NCBI RefSeq assembly: GCF_946886895.1
Contig: NZ_CAMPJO010000007.1
Coordinates: forward strand, 172,974 to 236,973
Length of the DNA stretch: 64,000 bases
Origin: an uncultured Marinobacter sp.
Lineage (GTDB): Bacteria > Pseudomonadota > Gammaproteobacteria > Pseudomonadales > Oleiphilaceae
Reading direction: 5' to 3'
Of this stretch, positions 55,373 to 64,000 are shown in pieces. The notes under the pieces are model-generated. The model did no database searches. It had not been told where the DNA came from and worked only from the letters and a program-made list of their open reading frames with translations. The first letter of the stretch is position 1. The number at the start of each line of letters is the position of its first letter. The translations under genes were made by a program, and so were the position numbers.

Positions 55373-57253
55373 TCAGGCCGGTGCAATCGTCACCATCGCA
55401 TGCCCGGTCGGGTACCACGCCACCACCCGGTTCCGGCCCCGGCCCTTGGCTTCATATAGGGCGTCATCAGCGTACCGGAATATCTCATTGGTGGCGTCGG
55501 CCCGCTCAGGGCAAATGCTGCACACTCCGATACTGACAGTCAGGTGCAACATCTCACCCGACACCCGGAACGCGGTGTCTCCTATTTCCTGCCGGATACG
55601 CTCTGCTACCTTGTGGGCACCATCAGCTGGCGTATCCGGAAGCAGAACAACAAATTCCTCTCCTCCGTACCGGGCCGCCATGTCCTGATCGCGGGTAACG
55701 AACCGGCGTATATTCCGGGCAACCATTTTCAGGCAATCGTCGCCGACCAGATGACCATAGGTGTCATTGAAATTCTTGAAGTGGTCAATGTCGATCACCA
55801 GCAACGACAGGGTTTCCTGATACCGATAGGCACGGACCACTGCCGACTGGAACGTGCGGTCGAAGCACCCCCGGTTCTTTAATCCGGTCAGGGCGTCAGT
55901 GGCGTTGAGCTTCAGCAACTGTTCATTCAGCGATTCCAGATCCCGGGTCCGCTCATGAACCCGGCGTTCCAGCATGGTATTGGCTTCCTGCTGGACCCTC
56001 AGGGCCTTCTCACGCGCAAGCCTGGCCTTTCGCTCCTCCTGAATCAGTCGCTGTTGGGCGTTGAACGCGGTTTTCTTGTCCCGGTTCAGACGATCCGCCA
56101 GCGCGATCGAAAGCAATATGACCCCGAGGGCGGATCCCACCTGGGTTGCGTTCTCGGTGAGTACGTTGCGTGGCAGTACCGTGAACTTGCTCAGCGCCAG
56201 AACTATACCGCCGAACAGCATGAACACCCAGGCAAACGTATAGTACCGGGCTGCCGGATCCTTCCTCACCCACCGGACGATACTCAGTACCAGCATGGTA
56301 GTGCAGCCTACCGCCGCCACCAGTATGGTTGGCAGAATCAGATAACGGTAAGGAACAACCAGGCCAGCACAGGCGAGCAACGCTGTCGCCATCACCAGCG
56401 CTACTGCCCATCGGTTGAGGTAAGGATGATTCCGGCGTGTGACGTTGATAAATCGAATGCTGAAGGTTCCCCCGAACATCACCGCGAGGTTCAGGAATAC
56501 GATAATCGACTGGTCGTTCCACCAGGTAGCACCAGGCCAGAGGAACTGGAACGCCACGCCATGGAGACTGGCGAGAAACAACGGCATGGTCGTAATGTAG
56601 CCGACGTAATGCAAAAAACTGCGCTCGCCCACAGCCCGATAGACAAACAGGTTGTACAGGATCATGGCCAGAATAATGCCGTAATAAACGCCCTCGACTA
56701 TCGTCCGGGACTGCTCGGCGGCATAGAACGCCTCGCGGGTCCAGAGAGTCAGGGGAACCTGCATGGAACTGGTAGTGGCCACCCTCAGGTAAACGGTGGT
56801 CGGAACGTCCGGCATCAGCGCCAACGGGATCACAAAGTTCCGGTGCCGTATGGGGCGCTCCCCGAACGGATATTTGTCCCCCAGAACCCACGTGTCCGCC
56901 AGTTGGCCAGACCTCATCGTGTAGACCTCGATGCGATCAAGCACCGGGTAGCCTATTTCCAGAAATAGCTCCGCCGGACGGAGGAGCCGGCTCTGCAAAT
57001 CAACCCGAAACCAGTACACCTCGTCGCCGTAGCCAAGGCTGATACTGTCGCTGGTGTTTTCCGTCCAGGCATCCGATGGCAGCCGGACTACCTGGTCAAA
57101 GTCGACAGGCTCCGGAGGCGCCTGCCAGTAGTCGACAAAACGTGACAGTTCCAATTGGTCGACCGAACCGTCCCACAGCGCCGGGGTGGCAGACGCCAGC
57201 GACGCCGCCATTGCAAGGCACACAGAGGTTACTATCGAACACAGTCGGAACAC
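55373..57253 (-). CDS. 7TMR-DISM diguanylate cyclase
   Basis: A 626-residue protein. I use the GTG at 57253: GGAG lies eight bases upstream and the product starts with a signal peptide (MFRLCSIVTSVCLAMAASLA). A periplasmic 7TMR-DISM extracellular domain (about 30-165) is followed by seven helices (about 180-385), a coiled coil (about 390-455), and GGDEF. The active site is GGEEF in ARYGGEEFVVLLPDTPADG, with an RxxD inhibitory site (RDQD) five residues before it. It makes c-di-GMP under feedback control. It is convergent with djlA. Confidence 0.92.
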   Translation of the reverse strand: MFRLCSIVTSVCLAMAASLASATPALWDGSVDQLELSRFVDYWQAPPEPVDFDQVVRLPSDAWTENTSDSISLGYGDEVYWFRVDLQSRLLRPAELFLEIGYPVLDRIEVYTMRSGQLADTWVLGDKYPFGERPIRHRNFVIPLALMPDVPTTVYLRVATTSSMQVPLTLWTREAFYAAEQSRTIVEGVYYGIILAMILYNLFVYRAVGERSFLHYVGYITTMPLFLASLHGVAFQFLWPGATWWNDQSIIVFLNLAVMFGGTFSIRFINVTRRNHPYLNRWAVALVMATALLACAGLVVPYRYLILPTILVAAVGCTTMLVLSIVRWVRKDPAARYYTFAWVFMLFGGIVLALSKFTVLPRNVLTENATQVGSALGVILLSIALADRLNRDKKTAFNAQQRLIQEERKARLAREKALRVQQEANTMLERRVHERTRDLESLNEQLLKLNATDALTGLKNRGCFDRTFQSAVVRAYRYQETLSLLVIDIDHFKNFNDTYGHLVGDDCLKMVARNIRRFVTRDQDMAARYGGEEFVVLLPDTPADGAHKVAERIRQEIGDTAFRVSGEMLHLTVSIGVCSICPERADATNEIFRYADDALYEAKGRGRNRVVAWYPTGHAMVTIAPA

Positions 57254-57453
57254 GGCCAGTCTCCGCTCTGTTACTGTTTGAACACGATCCCGAGTATGGC
57301 CTCGCGCCGCGTCGCACGCCTGCGATTCCAACCATTTGACGCAAATCGATAAAAAAGGCTACAAAACCCAACAAATTTCACGAATTGTATGGCAATCGAA
57401 ATTGGACAGCAGTGCCAGCGATCACCGTTTCCGGGAGCTGCAAACTCGGTTCT

Positions 57454-60400
57454 TCAGCGCGATGCCGGACGAGTTCGAGTAAGCCGCCGCAGTTTCCGTC
57501 CCGCCCGTTCGCCCAGCACCAACAGCGCCGGTGTCAGCAACAACGTCAGCACGGTGGCAAAGGTCAGGCCGCCGGCAATGGCACTGGATAGCTGGGTCCA
57601 CCACTGGGTGGAAGGCGCACCCAGGCCCAGGGAGGGCGTCAGCAAGTCCACATTCACCCCCAGCACCATGGGCATCAGGCCCAACACCGTGGTGATTGCG
57701 GTCAGCAACACGGGCCGCAGGCGCAGGCAGCCGGTTTCCAGGGCCGCCTCATAGGCCTCTTTGCCCTCACGCCTCATTTCGTTGTAGGTGTCGATCAGAA
57801 TGATGTTGTTATTCACCACGATACCCGCCAGGGCAATGATCCCCATGCCCACCATCACGATGCCGAAAGACTGGCCGTTGAGCAGCAGGCCAAGCAGTAC
57901 CCCCGCGGTGGACAACACAATGGCTGATAGGATCAGGAAGGTCTGGTACAGGGAATTGAACTGGGTCACCAGAATCAGCAGCATCAGCCCGATGGCCACC
58001 AGGAACGCGGTGGTCAGGAAATTGGACGCCTGCTGTTGGTCCTCGTTTTCACCGGCGAAGGCCACCGACACACCTTCCGGTGGTTCGGGCATATCCGCCT
58101 GCAGGGCCCGCAGCAGTTCGTCGACCCGCCGGCCCTCGGCCAGGTTGGCCTTGATGGTCAGCGTACGCTGGCCGTCGACCCGCACGATACTGCCGGTCTT
58201 GTCGCCCGGCCGTAGCTCCACCAGTTGCGACAGGGCAACCTGGCCCCGGGATGTGCTGATGGTCTGGCGTTGCAGGTGGTCCAGTTCCCGCCAGTTGTTG
58301 GGGACCCGTACGGCGATATCCACCTCATCCCGAACGTCTTCCGGCCGGTAAGTCGCCAACACCAGACCATTGGTCACCAGCCGCACGGCACTGCCAACAC
58401 CCACCACGTCGGTGCCGAAACGGGCGGCGGCTTCCCGGTCCACCTGCAGGCGCCATTCGATACCGGGCAAACTGCGGTCATCCTCGATATCCACAAAGCC
58501 ACCGAGGGCGCGCATGTGCGCTTCAAGGGTCTGCACATAACCGTCAAGCTTGCTGCTGTCGGTACTGCTGACCTGGATTTCCACCGGTTTGCCCTCGGCG
58601 GGCCCGCCTTCCTGCTTCCGGAACTCCAGTTTCACCCCGGGGATATCGGCGGTCCGGGCCCGGAAGTCCTCCAGAATGGCGCTGGCCGGGCGCCGGGTAA
58701 ACCAGTCCGTGAACTGGAATTGCAACACCCCGATCACATCGGGCGCCATCTGGTTACTGGCGCTGACCATTGAGCGCGCGTAAAGGGCCTTCACCTCCGG
58801 CATGCCCCGCAGGCGCTGCTCCACATCCCGGACAATGGCATCCCGTTCCCAGACCGACAGGTCGCCCCGGGCGCGCACCTGCACCTGGGCGGAATCCGGC
58901 TCGACACTGGGGAAGAATTCCACGCCGTGATTGAACCGGGCATAGGCCAGGTAGATCACCACCACCAGGCCCAGCACACCCAGCAAGGTCATACCCGGTC
59001 GGCTCAGCAGGCCCGACAGCAGGCGCCGGTAGCCCCGCGCCATCGCATTGTCGTCGCCGCTGGCCCGGGCCCGCCGGCCACCACTGACACCACCGAGTAC
59101 CGGCAGAAACACCAGGGCCATGGCCAGGGACGCCGCGAGACAGATAATCACCGTCATCGGCAGGAACTTCATGAACTCACCCACCACCCCGGGCCAGAAC
59201 AGCAGCGGTATAAACACCGCCAGAGTGGTCGCCGTGGAGGCGATGATGGGCCAGGCCATCCGGCTGGCGGCTTCCGCCCAGGCGGCCTTCACCGTCTGCC
59301 CGTCAGACAGATTCCGGTCCGCCAGTTCCGACACCACGATCGCCCCGTCCACCAGCATGCCGGCCACCAGAATCAGGCTGAACAGCACCACAATGTTGAG
59401 GGTGAGGCCCATGCCCCAGATCACCAGGATGCCGGTCAGGAAAGCACCGGGAATGGTCAGCCCCACGAGCAGCGCGGACCGCAGTCCCATGGCGGCAATG
59501 ATCACGATGATCACCAGCACGATGGCGGTGAGCACGTTGTTGAGCAGGTCACTGAGAATGTCCCGGACCTCATCGGACTGGTCCATGATGTACCGGATAT
59601 CCAGGCTGTCGGGCAGTTGCGGTTTGGCACCCTCAATCAGGGCCCGCACCTGGCCCACGGTTTCAATGATGTTGGCACCGGTGCGCTTGGAAATTTCGAG
59701 CACCAGGGCCGGTTCACCGTTGATCCGGGCAAAGCCCCTCGGGTCCTTGAAGGTCCGCTGCAGCATCGCCACATCACCGAAAGTGACCACGGTATCCCCG
59801 TCCACCTTGACCGGCATGGCCATCACATCTTCCACGGTTTCGATAACACCGGGCACCTTCAGGGCCATGCGGCCGTGGCCGGTGTCCAGGGAGCCTGCGG
59901 CAACTAGCTGGTTGTTGCGGGCCACCAGCGTGGCGAGCCGGTCAAACTCGATACCGTAGCTTTCCAGCACCTGGGGATCGACCACCACCTCCAGGAGATC
60001 CTCACGATCTCCGGCGATCTCGACCTCAAGCACATCGGGAATGGCCTCGATGGCATCCTGCAATCGCCGGGCAATGGTTACCAGCTCCCGCTCCGACAGC
60101 GGGCCGGAAAGACCCACCGACATCACCGGGAACAGCGACACGTTAATTTCGTTGACTGTGGGCTCGTCCGCCTCGTCAGGCAGTTCCCGACGGGCGGTAT
60201 CCACTTTCTCACGCACGTCCTGCAAAGCCTTGTCGGGATCAAAACCGGCATCGAATTCCAGCATCACCGAGGCATGCCCTTCCGAGGCCGTGGCCCGCAT
60301 TTCCTTGACCCCCTCAAGGGCTCGCAACTCCTGCTCCATGGGCCGCACCAGCAAACGCTCGGCGTCTTCCGGGCTGATGCCGTCGAGCGTCATGGAGACA

Positions 60401-60540
60401 TAGATCATCGGAATGGTGATGTCCGGATTGGCCTCCTTGGGAATGGTCTGGAACGCGGCCATGCCGCCGAGGAGCAGGAACAGCAGGGTCAGCAACGTCG
60501 TCCGGCTGCGGTCAATGGCGGCAAAGATCAATGTGCGCAT
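57454..60540 (-). CDS. RND efflux transporter permease
   Basis: A 1028-residue inner-membrane pump with 12 helices in two repeats and two large periplasmic loops. It starts MRTLIFAAIDRSRTTLLTLL. The proton-relay region reads GMLVDGAIVVSELADRN: only one of the AcrB aspartate pair is kept (VDG rather than VDD), as in heavy-metal or simplified RND pumps. It is preceded by the membrane-fusion gene with a five-base gap. No outer-membrane channel gene is present, so it probably uses a TolC-like protein encoded elsewhere. Substrate unknown. Confidence 0.93.
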   Translation of the reverse strand: MRTLIFAAIDRSRTTLLTLLFLLLGGMAAFQTIPKEANPDITIPMIYVSMTLDGISPEDAERLLVRPMEQELRALEGVKEMRATASEGHASVMLEFDAGFDPDKALQDVREKVDTARRELPDEADEPTVNEINVSLFPVMSVGLSGPLSERELVTIARRLQDAIEAIPDVLEVEIAGDREDLLEVVVDPQVLESYGIEFDRLATLVARNNQLVAAGSLDTGHGRMALKVPGVIETVEDVMAMPVKVDGDTVVTFGDVAMLQRTFKDPRGFARINGEPALVLEISKRTGANIIETVGQVRALIEGAKPQLPDSLDIRYIMDQSDEVRDILSDLLNNVLTAIVLVIIVIIAAMGLRSALLVGLTIPGAFLTGILVIWGMGLTLNIVVLFSLILVAGMLVDGAIVVSELADRNLSDGQTVKAAWAEAASRMAWPIIASTATTLAVFIPLLFWPGVVGEFMKFLPMTVIICLAASLAMALVFLPVLGGVSGGRRARASGDDNAMARGYRRLLSGLLSRPGMTLLGVLGLVVVIYLAYARFNHGVEFFPSVEPDSAQVQVRARGDLSVWERDAIVRDVEQRLRGMPEVKALYARSMVSASNQMAPDVIGVLQFQFTDWFTRRPASAILEDFRARTADIPGVKLEFRKQEGGPAEGKPVEIQVSSTDSSKLDGYVQTLEAHMRALGGFVDIEDDRSLPGIEWRLQVDREAAARFGTDVVGVGSAVRLVTNGLVLATYRPEDVRDEVDIAVRVPNNWRELDHLQRQTISTSRGQVALSQLVELRPGDKTGSIVRVDGQRTLTIKANLAEGRRVDELLRALQADMPEPPEGVSVAFAGENEDQQQASNFLTTAFLVAIGLMLLILVTQFNSLYQTFLILSAIVLSTAGVLLGLLLNGQSFGIVMVGMGIIALAGIVVNNNIILIDTYNEMRREGKEAYEAALETGCLRLRPVLLTAITTVLGLMPMVLGVNVDLLTPSLGLGAPSTQWWTQLSSAIAGGLTFATVLTLLLTPALLVLGERAGRKLRRLTRTRPASR

Positions 60541-60545
60541 GGCGA

Positions 60546-61628
60546 TCAGCCCCGGTTGCCGGCAGTGTCAACTGGGATAACCTCTTCGCCCGCCGAGACG
60601 AAGCCACTCCCCCGGGTGATCAACCGGATCTCATCCGGCAGACCCTCAACCCAGGCCCCCTCGGTGGAGACACTGAGCAGCCGGACGTTCTGGAACACCA
60701 CCTGATTCCGTTCGTTCACATACTTGACGCCCGGCCGGCCGGCGTCTCCGAGGGACAGATAGGCCGGCGAGATAAACGTCGCCTTCACTTCCGGCAGTGC
60801 AATCCGAAGGCTGACGCTGCCACCGGCCACCCGTTTGCGGTCCGGGTTCTCCACCACCACCTCAACCGCAAAACTGCGGGTTTCGGGATCGGCCGCGCTG
60901 GCCACGAAACTGACCACACCGTGCATCCGGGATCCATCCAGCAAGTCCAGGCGCACCGGCTGCCCGGGCTCGACACTGCCGGCGGACTGCTGCGGGACCT
61001 GGCCGGTGGCCTTCAGCCGGTCAATGCGAACCAGCTCGAACAGCGGCGACCCCACTTGCACCAGGCTACCAACGTCCACCTCCTTGCGGTTGATGATGCC
61101 GTCAAAGGGCGCTTCCGGCTGAAGGTTGCGCACCGCCAACTGGGCCGCGGTCAGCTCGGCCCGGGCTTCCGCAAGCTGGCTTTCCAGGGCCAGCAGATCG
61201 GAGCGGGAGGCGAAGTTCTCGGTCTGCAGCCTGCGCGCCGCCGCCAGATCCGCCTCCAGCATACGCACCCGGGCCTGCCAGCGTGCCACCATGGCGCTGC
61301 GACCATCATCCGACAGCGTCAGCAAGGCTTGCCCGGCACTGACCCGCTCACCGAGATCGGCCGCAAGGCTCTCGACAGTGCCGGCAACCTGGGCACTCAG
61401 GGCGACCGAGTGCCAAGGCTCCAGTTGCCCCTGCAGCAACACGCCAGGTTCGTAGAGCCTCGCTTCCAGGGTCTCCACCTGCACGCTGGTCAACTCATTC
61501 TCGGGCGCCGGTTCCGGCTCGGGCACTTCTTTACTGGCCACTTTGACCTGCCCCGTCGCCATCCAGACAACCAGAACAACCAGAACCAGAACAGACAGCC
61601 CGAGGGAACCCCATTTTGCTTTCGTCAT
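60546..61628 (-). CDS. RND efflux periplasmic adaptor (membrane fusion protein)
   Basis: A 360-residue HlyD/AcrA-type protein from the ATG at 61628 (the frame extends to 61688). An N-terminal membrane anchor (GSLGLSVLVLVVLVVWMATG) is followed by a lipoyl half-motif (VALSAQVAGTVESLAADLGE), an alpha-hairpin (about 115-165, rich in ARAELTAAQLAVRN), the second lipoyl half (APFDGIINRKEVDVGSLVQV) and the beta-barrel domains. It links the pump to an outer-membrane channel and is the first gene of the pair. It is divergent from ilvG. Confidence 0.93.
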   Translation of the reverse strand: MTKAKWGSLGLSVLVLVVLVVWMATGQVKVASKEVPEPEPAPENELTSVQVETLEARLYEPGVLLQGQLEPWHSVALSAQVAGTVESLAADLGERVSAGQALLTLSDDGRSAMVARWQARVRMLEADLAAARRLQTENFASRSDLLALESQLAEARAELTAAQLAVRNLQPEAPFDGIINRKEVDVGSLVQVGSPLFELVRIDRLKATGQVPQQSAGSVEPGQPVRLDLLDGSRMHGVVSFVASAADPETRSFAVEVVVENPDRKRVAGGSVSLRIALPEVKATFISPAYLSLGDAGRPGVKYVNERNQVVFQNVRLLSVSTEGAWVEGLPDEIRLITRGSGFVSAGEEVIPVDTAGNRG

Positions 61629-61716
61629 TGAATGCTCGCTGTACCTGAAAACGATGGATGGAAACTCTGAATACGAAACCTTATGCAAGACTGACCGAAA
61701 AATCTGAAATTAACGG

Positions 61717-61746
61717 TTGCAACCGACTAAAAACGTGGGGTAGATT
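61717..61746 (+). promoter_or_regulatory. Putative ilvLGM promoter
   Basis: TTGCAA (61717-61722), 18-base spacer and TAGATT (61741-61746), predicting a start near 61754, 37 bases before the leader peptide. Both hexamers are imperfect. Tentative. Confidence 0.38.
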
Positions 61747-61790
61747 CTACACAGAATCTTCTAACGAATTCAGAGCAGACTGTCGATTTT

Positions 61791-61883
61791 ATGAACCTCA
61801 ACGCAGTGATTGTCCTTGTGAAGCTCGTCCTGGTGGTCGTGGTACCGTCCGGGGGCTTTTGCGTGGACAAGCGGGTGAGATAG
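61791..61883 (+). CDS. ilvL: ilv operon leader peptide
   Basis: A 30-codon ORF: MNLNAVIVLVKLVLVVVVPS for the first 20 residues, then 10 more ending KRVR and TAG. It holds 10 valine, 4 leucine and 1 isoleucine codons, half of its residues, with the run VVVV followed by P-S-G-G, much like E. coli IlvL (VVVIIIPP). It lies 88 bases before ilvG and just upstream of a terminator hairpin, the classic attenuator layout. Ribosome stalling at the Leu/Val codons when branched-chain tRNAs are uncharged should prevent termination (known for E. coli, inferred here). Its Shine-Dalgarno is weak. Confidence 0.85.
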   Translation: MNLNAVIVLVKLVLVVVVPSGGFCVDKRVR

Positions 61884-61904
61884 CGACAAACCTGACAAGA
61901 CACC

Positions 61905-61944
61905 AGAAACCCCCGGCACCGAAAGGTCCCGGGGGTTTCTTTTT
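61905..61944 (+). terminator. ilv attenuator terminator
   Basis: AGAAACCCCCGG (61905-61916) pairs perfectly with CCGGGGGTTTCT (61929-61940). An inner ACC-GAAA-GGT hairpin follows in the loop, and five T (61940-61944) end it. The 7-mer CCCCCGG (61910-61916) can also pair with CCGGGGG inside the leader ORF (61849-61855), identical to the terminator's own right arm, giving a competing antiterminator. Fine mechanism not resolved by eye. Confidence 0.88.
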
Positions 61945-61971
61945 GCGGCAAAGAAAAAGGGAAAAACGACC

Positions 61972-63672
61972 ATGAACGGCGCACAGCACATTCTTGACGC
62001 GTTCCACCGCCACCACATCAGCACGGTTTTCGGCTACCCGGGCGGCTGCATCATGCCGCTCTACGACGCGCTGGTGGATGATGTGGGTGTGGAACACGTG
62101 CTGTGCCGCCATGAACAGGGTTGCGCCCTCGCCGCCGACGGCTATGCCCGGGCCAGCGGCAAGCTTGGCGTGTGCATTGCCACCTCCGGCCCCGGCGCCA
62201 CCAACCTGATCACCGGCGTTGCCAACGCCCACCGGGACTCCATCCCCATGCTGGTGATCACCGGCCAGGTGCCCTCGGGCCTGATCGGCACCGACGCCTT
62301 CCAGGAAACCGACGTACTGGGCATGACCCTGGGCATCGTCAAACACAGTTACCTGATCGACGACGCCGACACCCTGCCCGCGGTTCTGGAAGAAGCCATC
62401 GAGCTGGCCCAGAACGGCCGACCGGGGCCGGTATGGATTGATATCCCAAAGGACCTGCTGCTGGCCGACGTGGCCGCCGGGCCTTTCCCTCAGCCCGAGA
62501 CTCACCGGACAACCTGCCCGGACCTCACCGAAACCCTGGCCATGCTGCGCTCCGCTCGCAAACCCCTGCTCTACAGCGGTGGCGGTATCAGCCTGGCCCA
62601 CGCAGAGGAGAGCTTCCGCAACTTTGCCGAATCCTCCGCCTTGCCCTCGGTTGTGACCCTCAAAGGCATCGGCAACCCTGGCAAACACAACCCCTATAAC
62701 CTCGGTATGCTGGGCATGCACGGCTCCCGCGCCGCCAACAGGGCGGTGGACGAATGCGACCTGTTACTGGTGATCGGCGCCCGCCTGGACGACCGCGCCA
62801 CAGGCAATCTGAAGGGGTTCGCCCCCAACGCCAGGATGATCCACATCGATGCCGACGCCGCCGAAATCAACAAACTGCGCCCGGCCGATCTGGCGGTCCG
62901 GGGGGATCTGAATCAAATCCTCACAGGCTTGAGCAACGCCCTGCAGACGAATCCTCTGGCCATCAGCGAATGGCAACAACAGTGCCGCACCTGGCACACC
63001 ACTGCCGGTTTCCACGCAGCGGATAACGAAGAAGCCCTGGCCCCGATTACCGGCCCGGGCTTCATCCGCCAGCTCTCCCGCATCGCCTCAGACGACACCG
63101 TGATTGCCTGCGACGTAGGCCAGCACCAGATGTGGGTGGCCCAGCATTACGAGTTCGACCACCCGCGCCACCACCTCACCAGCGGCGGCCTGGGCACCAT
63201 GGGCTTCGGCCTGCCTGCCGCCATCGGCGCCCAGTTTGCCGACCGCAACAGCACGGTCATCAACGTCACCGGCGACGGCTCATTCATGATGAACGCCCAG
63301 GAACTGGCCACCATCCGCCGCTACCACCTGCCGGTAAAACTCATCGTGATGGACAACCAGTGCCTTGGCATGGTGCGCCAGCAGCAGGAGCTGTTCTACA
63401 GCAACCGGGAGAGCCAGATAAACCTGGACGACAACCCCGACTTCGTCGCCATGGCCCGGGCCTTCGATATCCCGGCCCTGCACATCGAACGCACCGATCA
63501 GATCCGCCGGGGCATCGAAACCATCCTGGCCTACGACGGCCCGATGCTGCTGCATGTGGCCATCAGCCGGGAAGACAACGTCTGGCCCATCGTCAAACCC
63601 GGCGCCAGCAACCGCGAGATGATCGACGAAACCCGACGCACCGCCAAAGCCAGCAAGGAGCAAACCGCATGA
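61972..63672 (+). CDS. ilvG: Acetolactate synthase large subunit (IlvG type)
   Basis: A 566-residue TPP enzyme beginning MNGAQHILDAF, very like E. coli IlvG (MNGAQWVVHAL). It holds the catalytic Glu region HEQGCALAADGYARASG, FAD/substrate motifs GTDAFQETDVLGM, and the TPP-Mg site GDGSFMMNAQELATI. It condenses pyruvate with pyruvate or 2-ketobutyrate, the first shared step of valine, leucine and isoleucine synthesis. The small subunit ilvM overlaps its stop by four bases, and expression is controlled by the ilvL attenuator. Confidence 0.94.
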   Translation: MNGAQHILDAFHRHHISTVFGYPGGCIMPLYDALVDDVGVEHVLCRHEQGCALAADGYARASGKLGVCIATSGPGATNLITGVANAHRDSIPMLVITGQVPSGLIGTDAFQETDVLGMTLGIVKHSYLIDDADTLPAVLEEAIELAQNGRPGPVWIDIPKDLLLADVAAGPFPQPETHRTTCPDLTETLAMLRSARKPLLYSGGGISLAHAEESFRNFAESSALPSVVTLKGIGNPGKHNPYNLGMLGMHGSRAANRAVDECDLLLVIGARLDDRATGNLKGFAPNARMIHIDADAAEINKLRPADLAVRGDLNQILTGLSNALQTNPLAISEWQQQCRTWHTTAGFHAADNEEALAPITGPGFIRQLSRIASDDTVIACDVGQHQMWVAQHYEFDHPRHHLTSGGLGTMGFGLPAAIGAQFADRNSTVINVTGDGSFMMNAQELATIRRYHLPVKLIVMDNQCLGMVRQQQELFYSNRESQINLDDNPDFVAMARAFDIPALHIERTDQIRRGIETILAYDGPMLLHVAISREDNVWPIVKPGASNREMIDETRRTAKASKEQTA

Positions 63673-63947
63673 CCCCGAAAAACGAGCCTTCAACGCCCAG
63701 CTACACCCTCAACTGCCGCATGTCCCAGGAAGCCGCCGCCCTGGAACGCCTGTGCCAGGTAGTCCGCATACGCGGGTTCCGGATTGCCAGAATGGCGGTG
63801 GAGACCGCCGGCGAGCATCTCGATATCGCCCTGACCCTGGAGGGCACACGGCCGATTGCCATGCTCCGGTCGCAGATCGAGAAGTTGCATACGGTGGCGG
63901 AGGTTGGTCTCAGTGAGGTGCCTGTTGTCCGGTCTTATATGGCCTGA
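63669..63947 (+). CDS. ilvM: Acetolactate synthase small subunit (IlvM type, ACT domain)
   Basis: A 92-residue single-ACT-domain protein, overlapping the ilvG stop (ATGA), so co-translated. YTLNCRMSQEAAALERLCQV is the first ACT strand and helix (compare E. coli IlvM). It activates and stabilises the large subunit. IlvM-type subunits are usually insensitive to valine, unlike IlvN. The 53 bases after the stop to the window end show no terminator, so the operon may continue. Confidence 0.9.
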   Translation: MTPKNEPSTPSYTLNCRMSQEAAALERLCQVVRIRGFRIARMAVETAGEHLDIALTLEGTRPIAMLRSQIEKLHTVAEVGLSEVPVVRSYMA

Positions 63948-64000
63948 TGGGGAGTTTTTTGCTTGGTAGCCTGGAGGTTGGCGGGCGGGTACGGGGGGTG

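Noticed and set aside
57253..57331. TTG start for the cyclase at 57331
   Set aside because: GTG at 57253 has a better ribosome site and exposes a signal peptide.

Overview
The window reads as chromosomal DNA of a GC-rich marine gammaproteobacterium. Gene order (thrS-infC-rpmI-rplT-pheS-pheT; cinA/recA/mutS/fdxA) and protein character point to Marinobacter or a close relative. That assignment is an inference from family resemblance, not from a search. I saw no insertion sequence, prophage, integrase, CRISPR array or rRNA operon. Apart from one tRNA-Asp the window is dense protein-coding DNA, mostly on the minus strand up to about 35 kb and mixed after that.

Layout: 1-4.4 kb, the translation operon thrS-infC-rpmI-rplT-pheS-pheT (minus), with an AUU-started infC and a terminator-like attenuator before pheS. 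4.6-8.3 kb, a TAXI-type TRAP transporter. 8.4-13.6 kb, an envelope cluster of MMPL/RND exporter, Ycf48-like protein and DUF1329 protein. 13.7-22 kb, pepN, DUF2797, yeaC, rhomboid, phosphoesterase, NAD kinase and a coiled-coil unknown. 22-28 kb, lipid and beta-oxidation genes (fadH, MaoC hydratase) with two AraC-type regulators and tRNA-Asp. 27.8-30 kb, a two-component pair. 30-38.4 kb, a Lon-like protease, PilZ protein, flavodoxin, SOS-controlled recA, cinA, mutS and fdxA. 38.5-44 kb, LysE exporter, DegV, a ferritin-like membrane hydrolase and an acyl-CoA synthetase. 44-48 kb, a MocR regulator divergent from a small ORF and phzF, then a flavoprotein. 48-51.5 kb, SulP transporter with universal stress protein, and alkB. 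51.5-57.3 kb, an HD-GYP sensor, djlA and a diguanylate cyclase. 57.4-61.6 kb, an RND efflux pair. 61.7-64 kb, ilvGM behind a leader peptide and attenuator.

The best non-coding signals are: (1) a compact unit at 17635-17754 with a -35/-10 promoter, a near-consensus Fur box over the -10, an RNA of about 84 nt with a 5' hairpin, and a strong terminator, which is the layout of a RyhB/PrrF-like iron-responsive sRNA; (2) an ilv leader peptide with 15 of 30 branched-chain residues followed by competing hairpins; (3) a LexA box at recA; (4) a hairpin-terminator before pheS with no Phe-rich leader peptide; and (5) a cluster of ACAGAT/AATCTG sites between the MocR gene and phzF. A c-di-GMP theme recurs (PilZ protein, HD-GYP protein, GGDEF protein with I-site). 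No clearly unprecedented multigene system is visible; most of the window is core genome.
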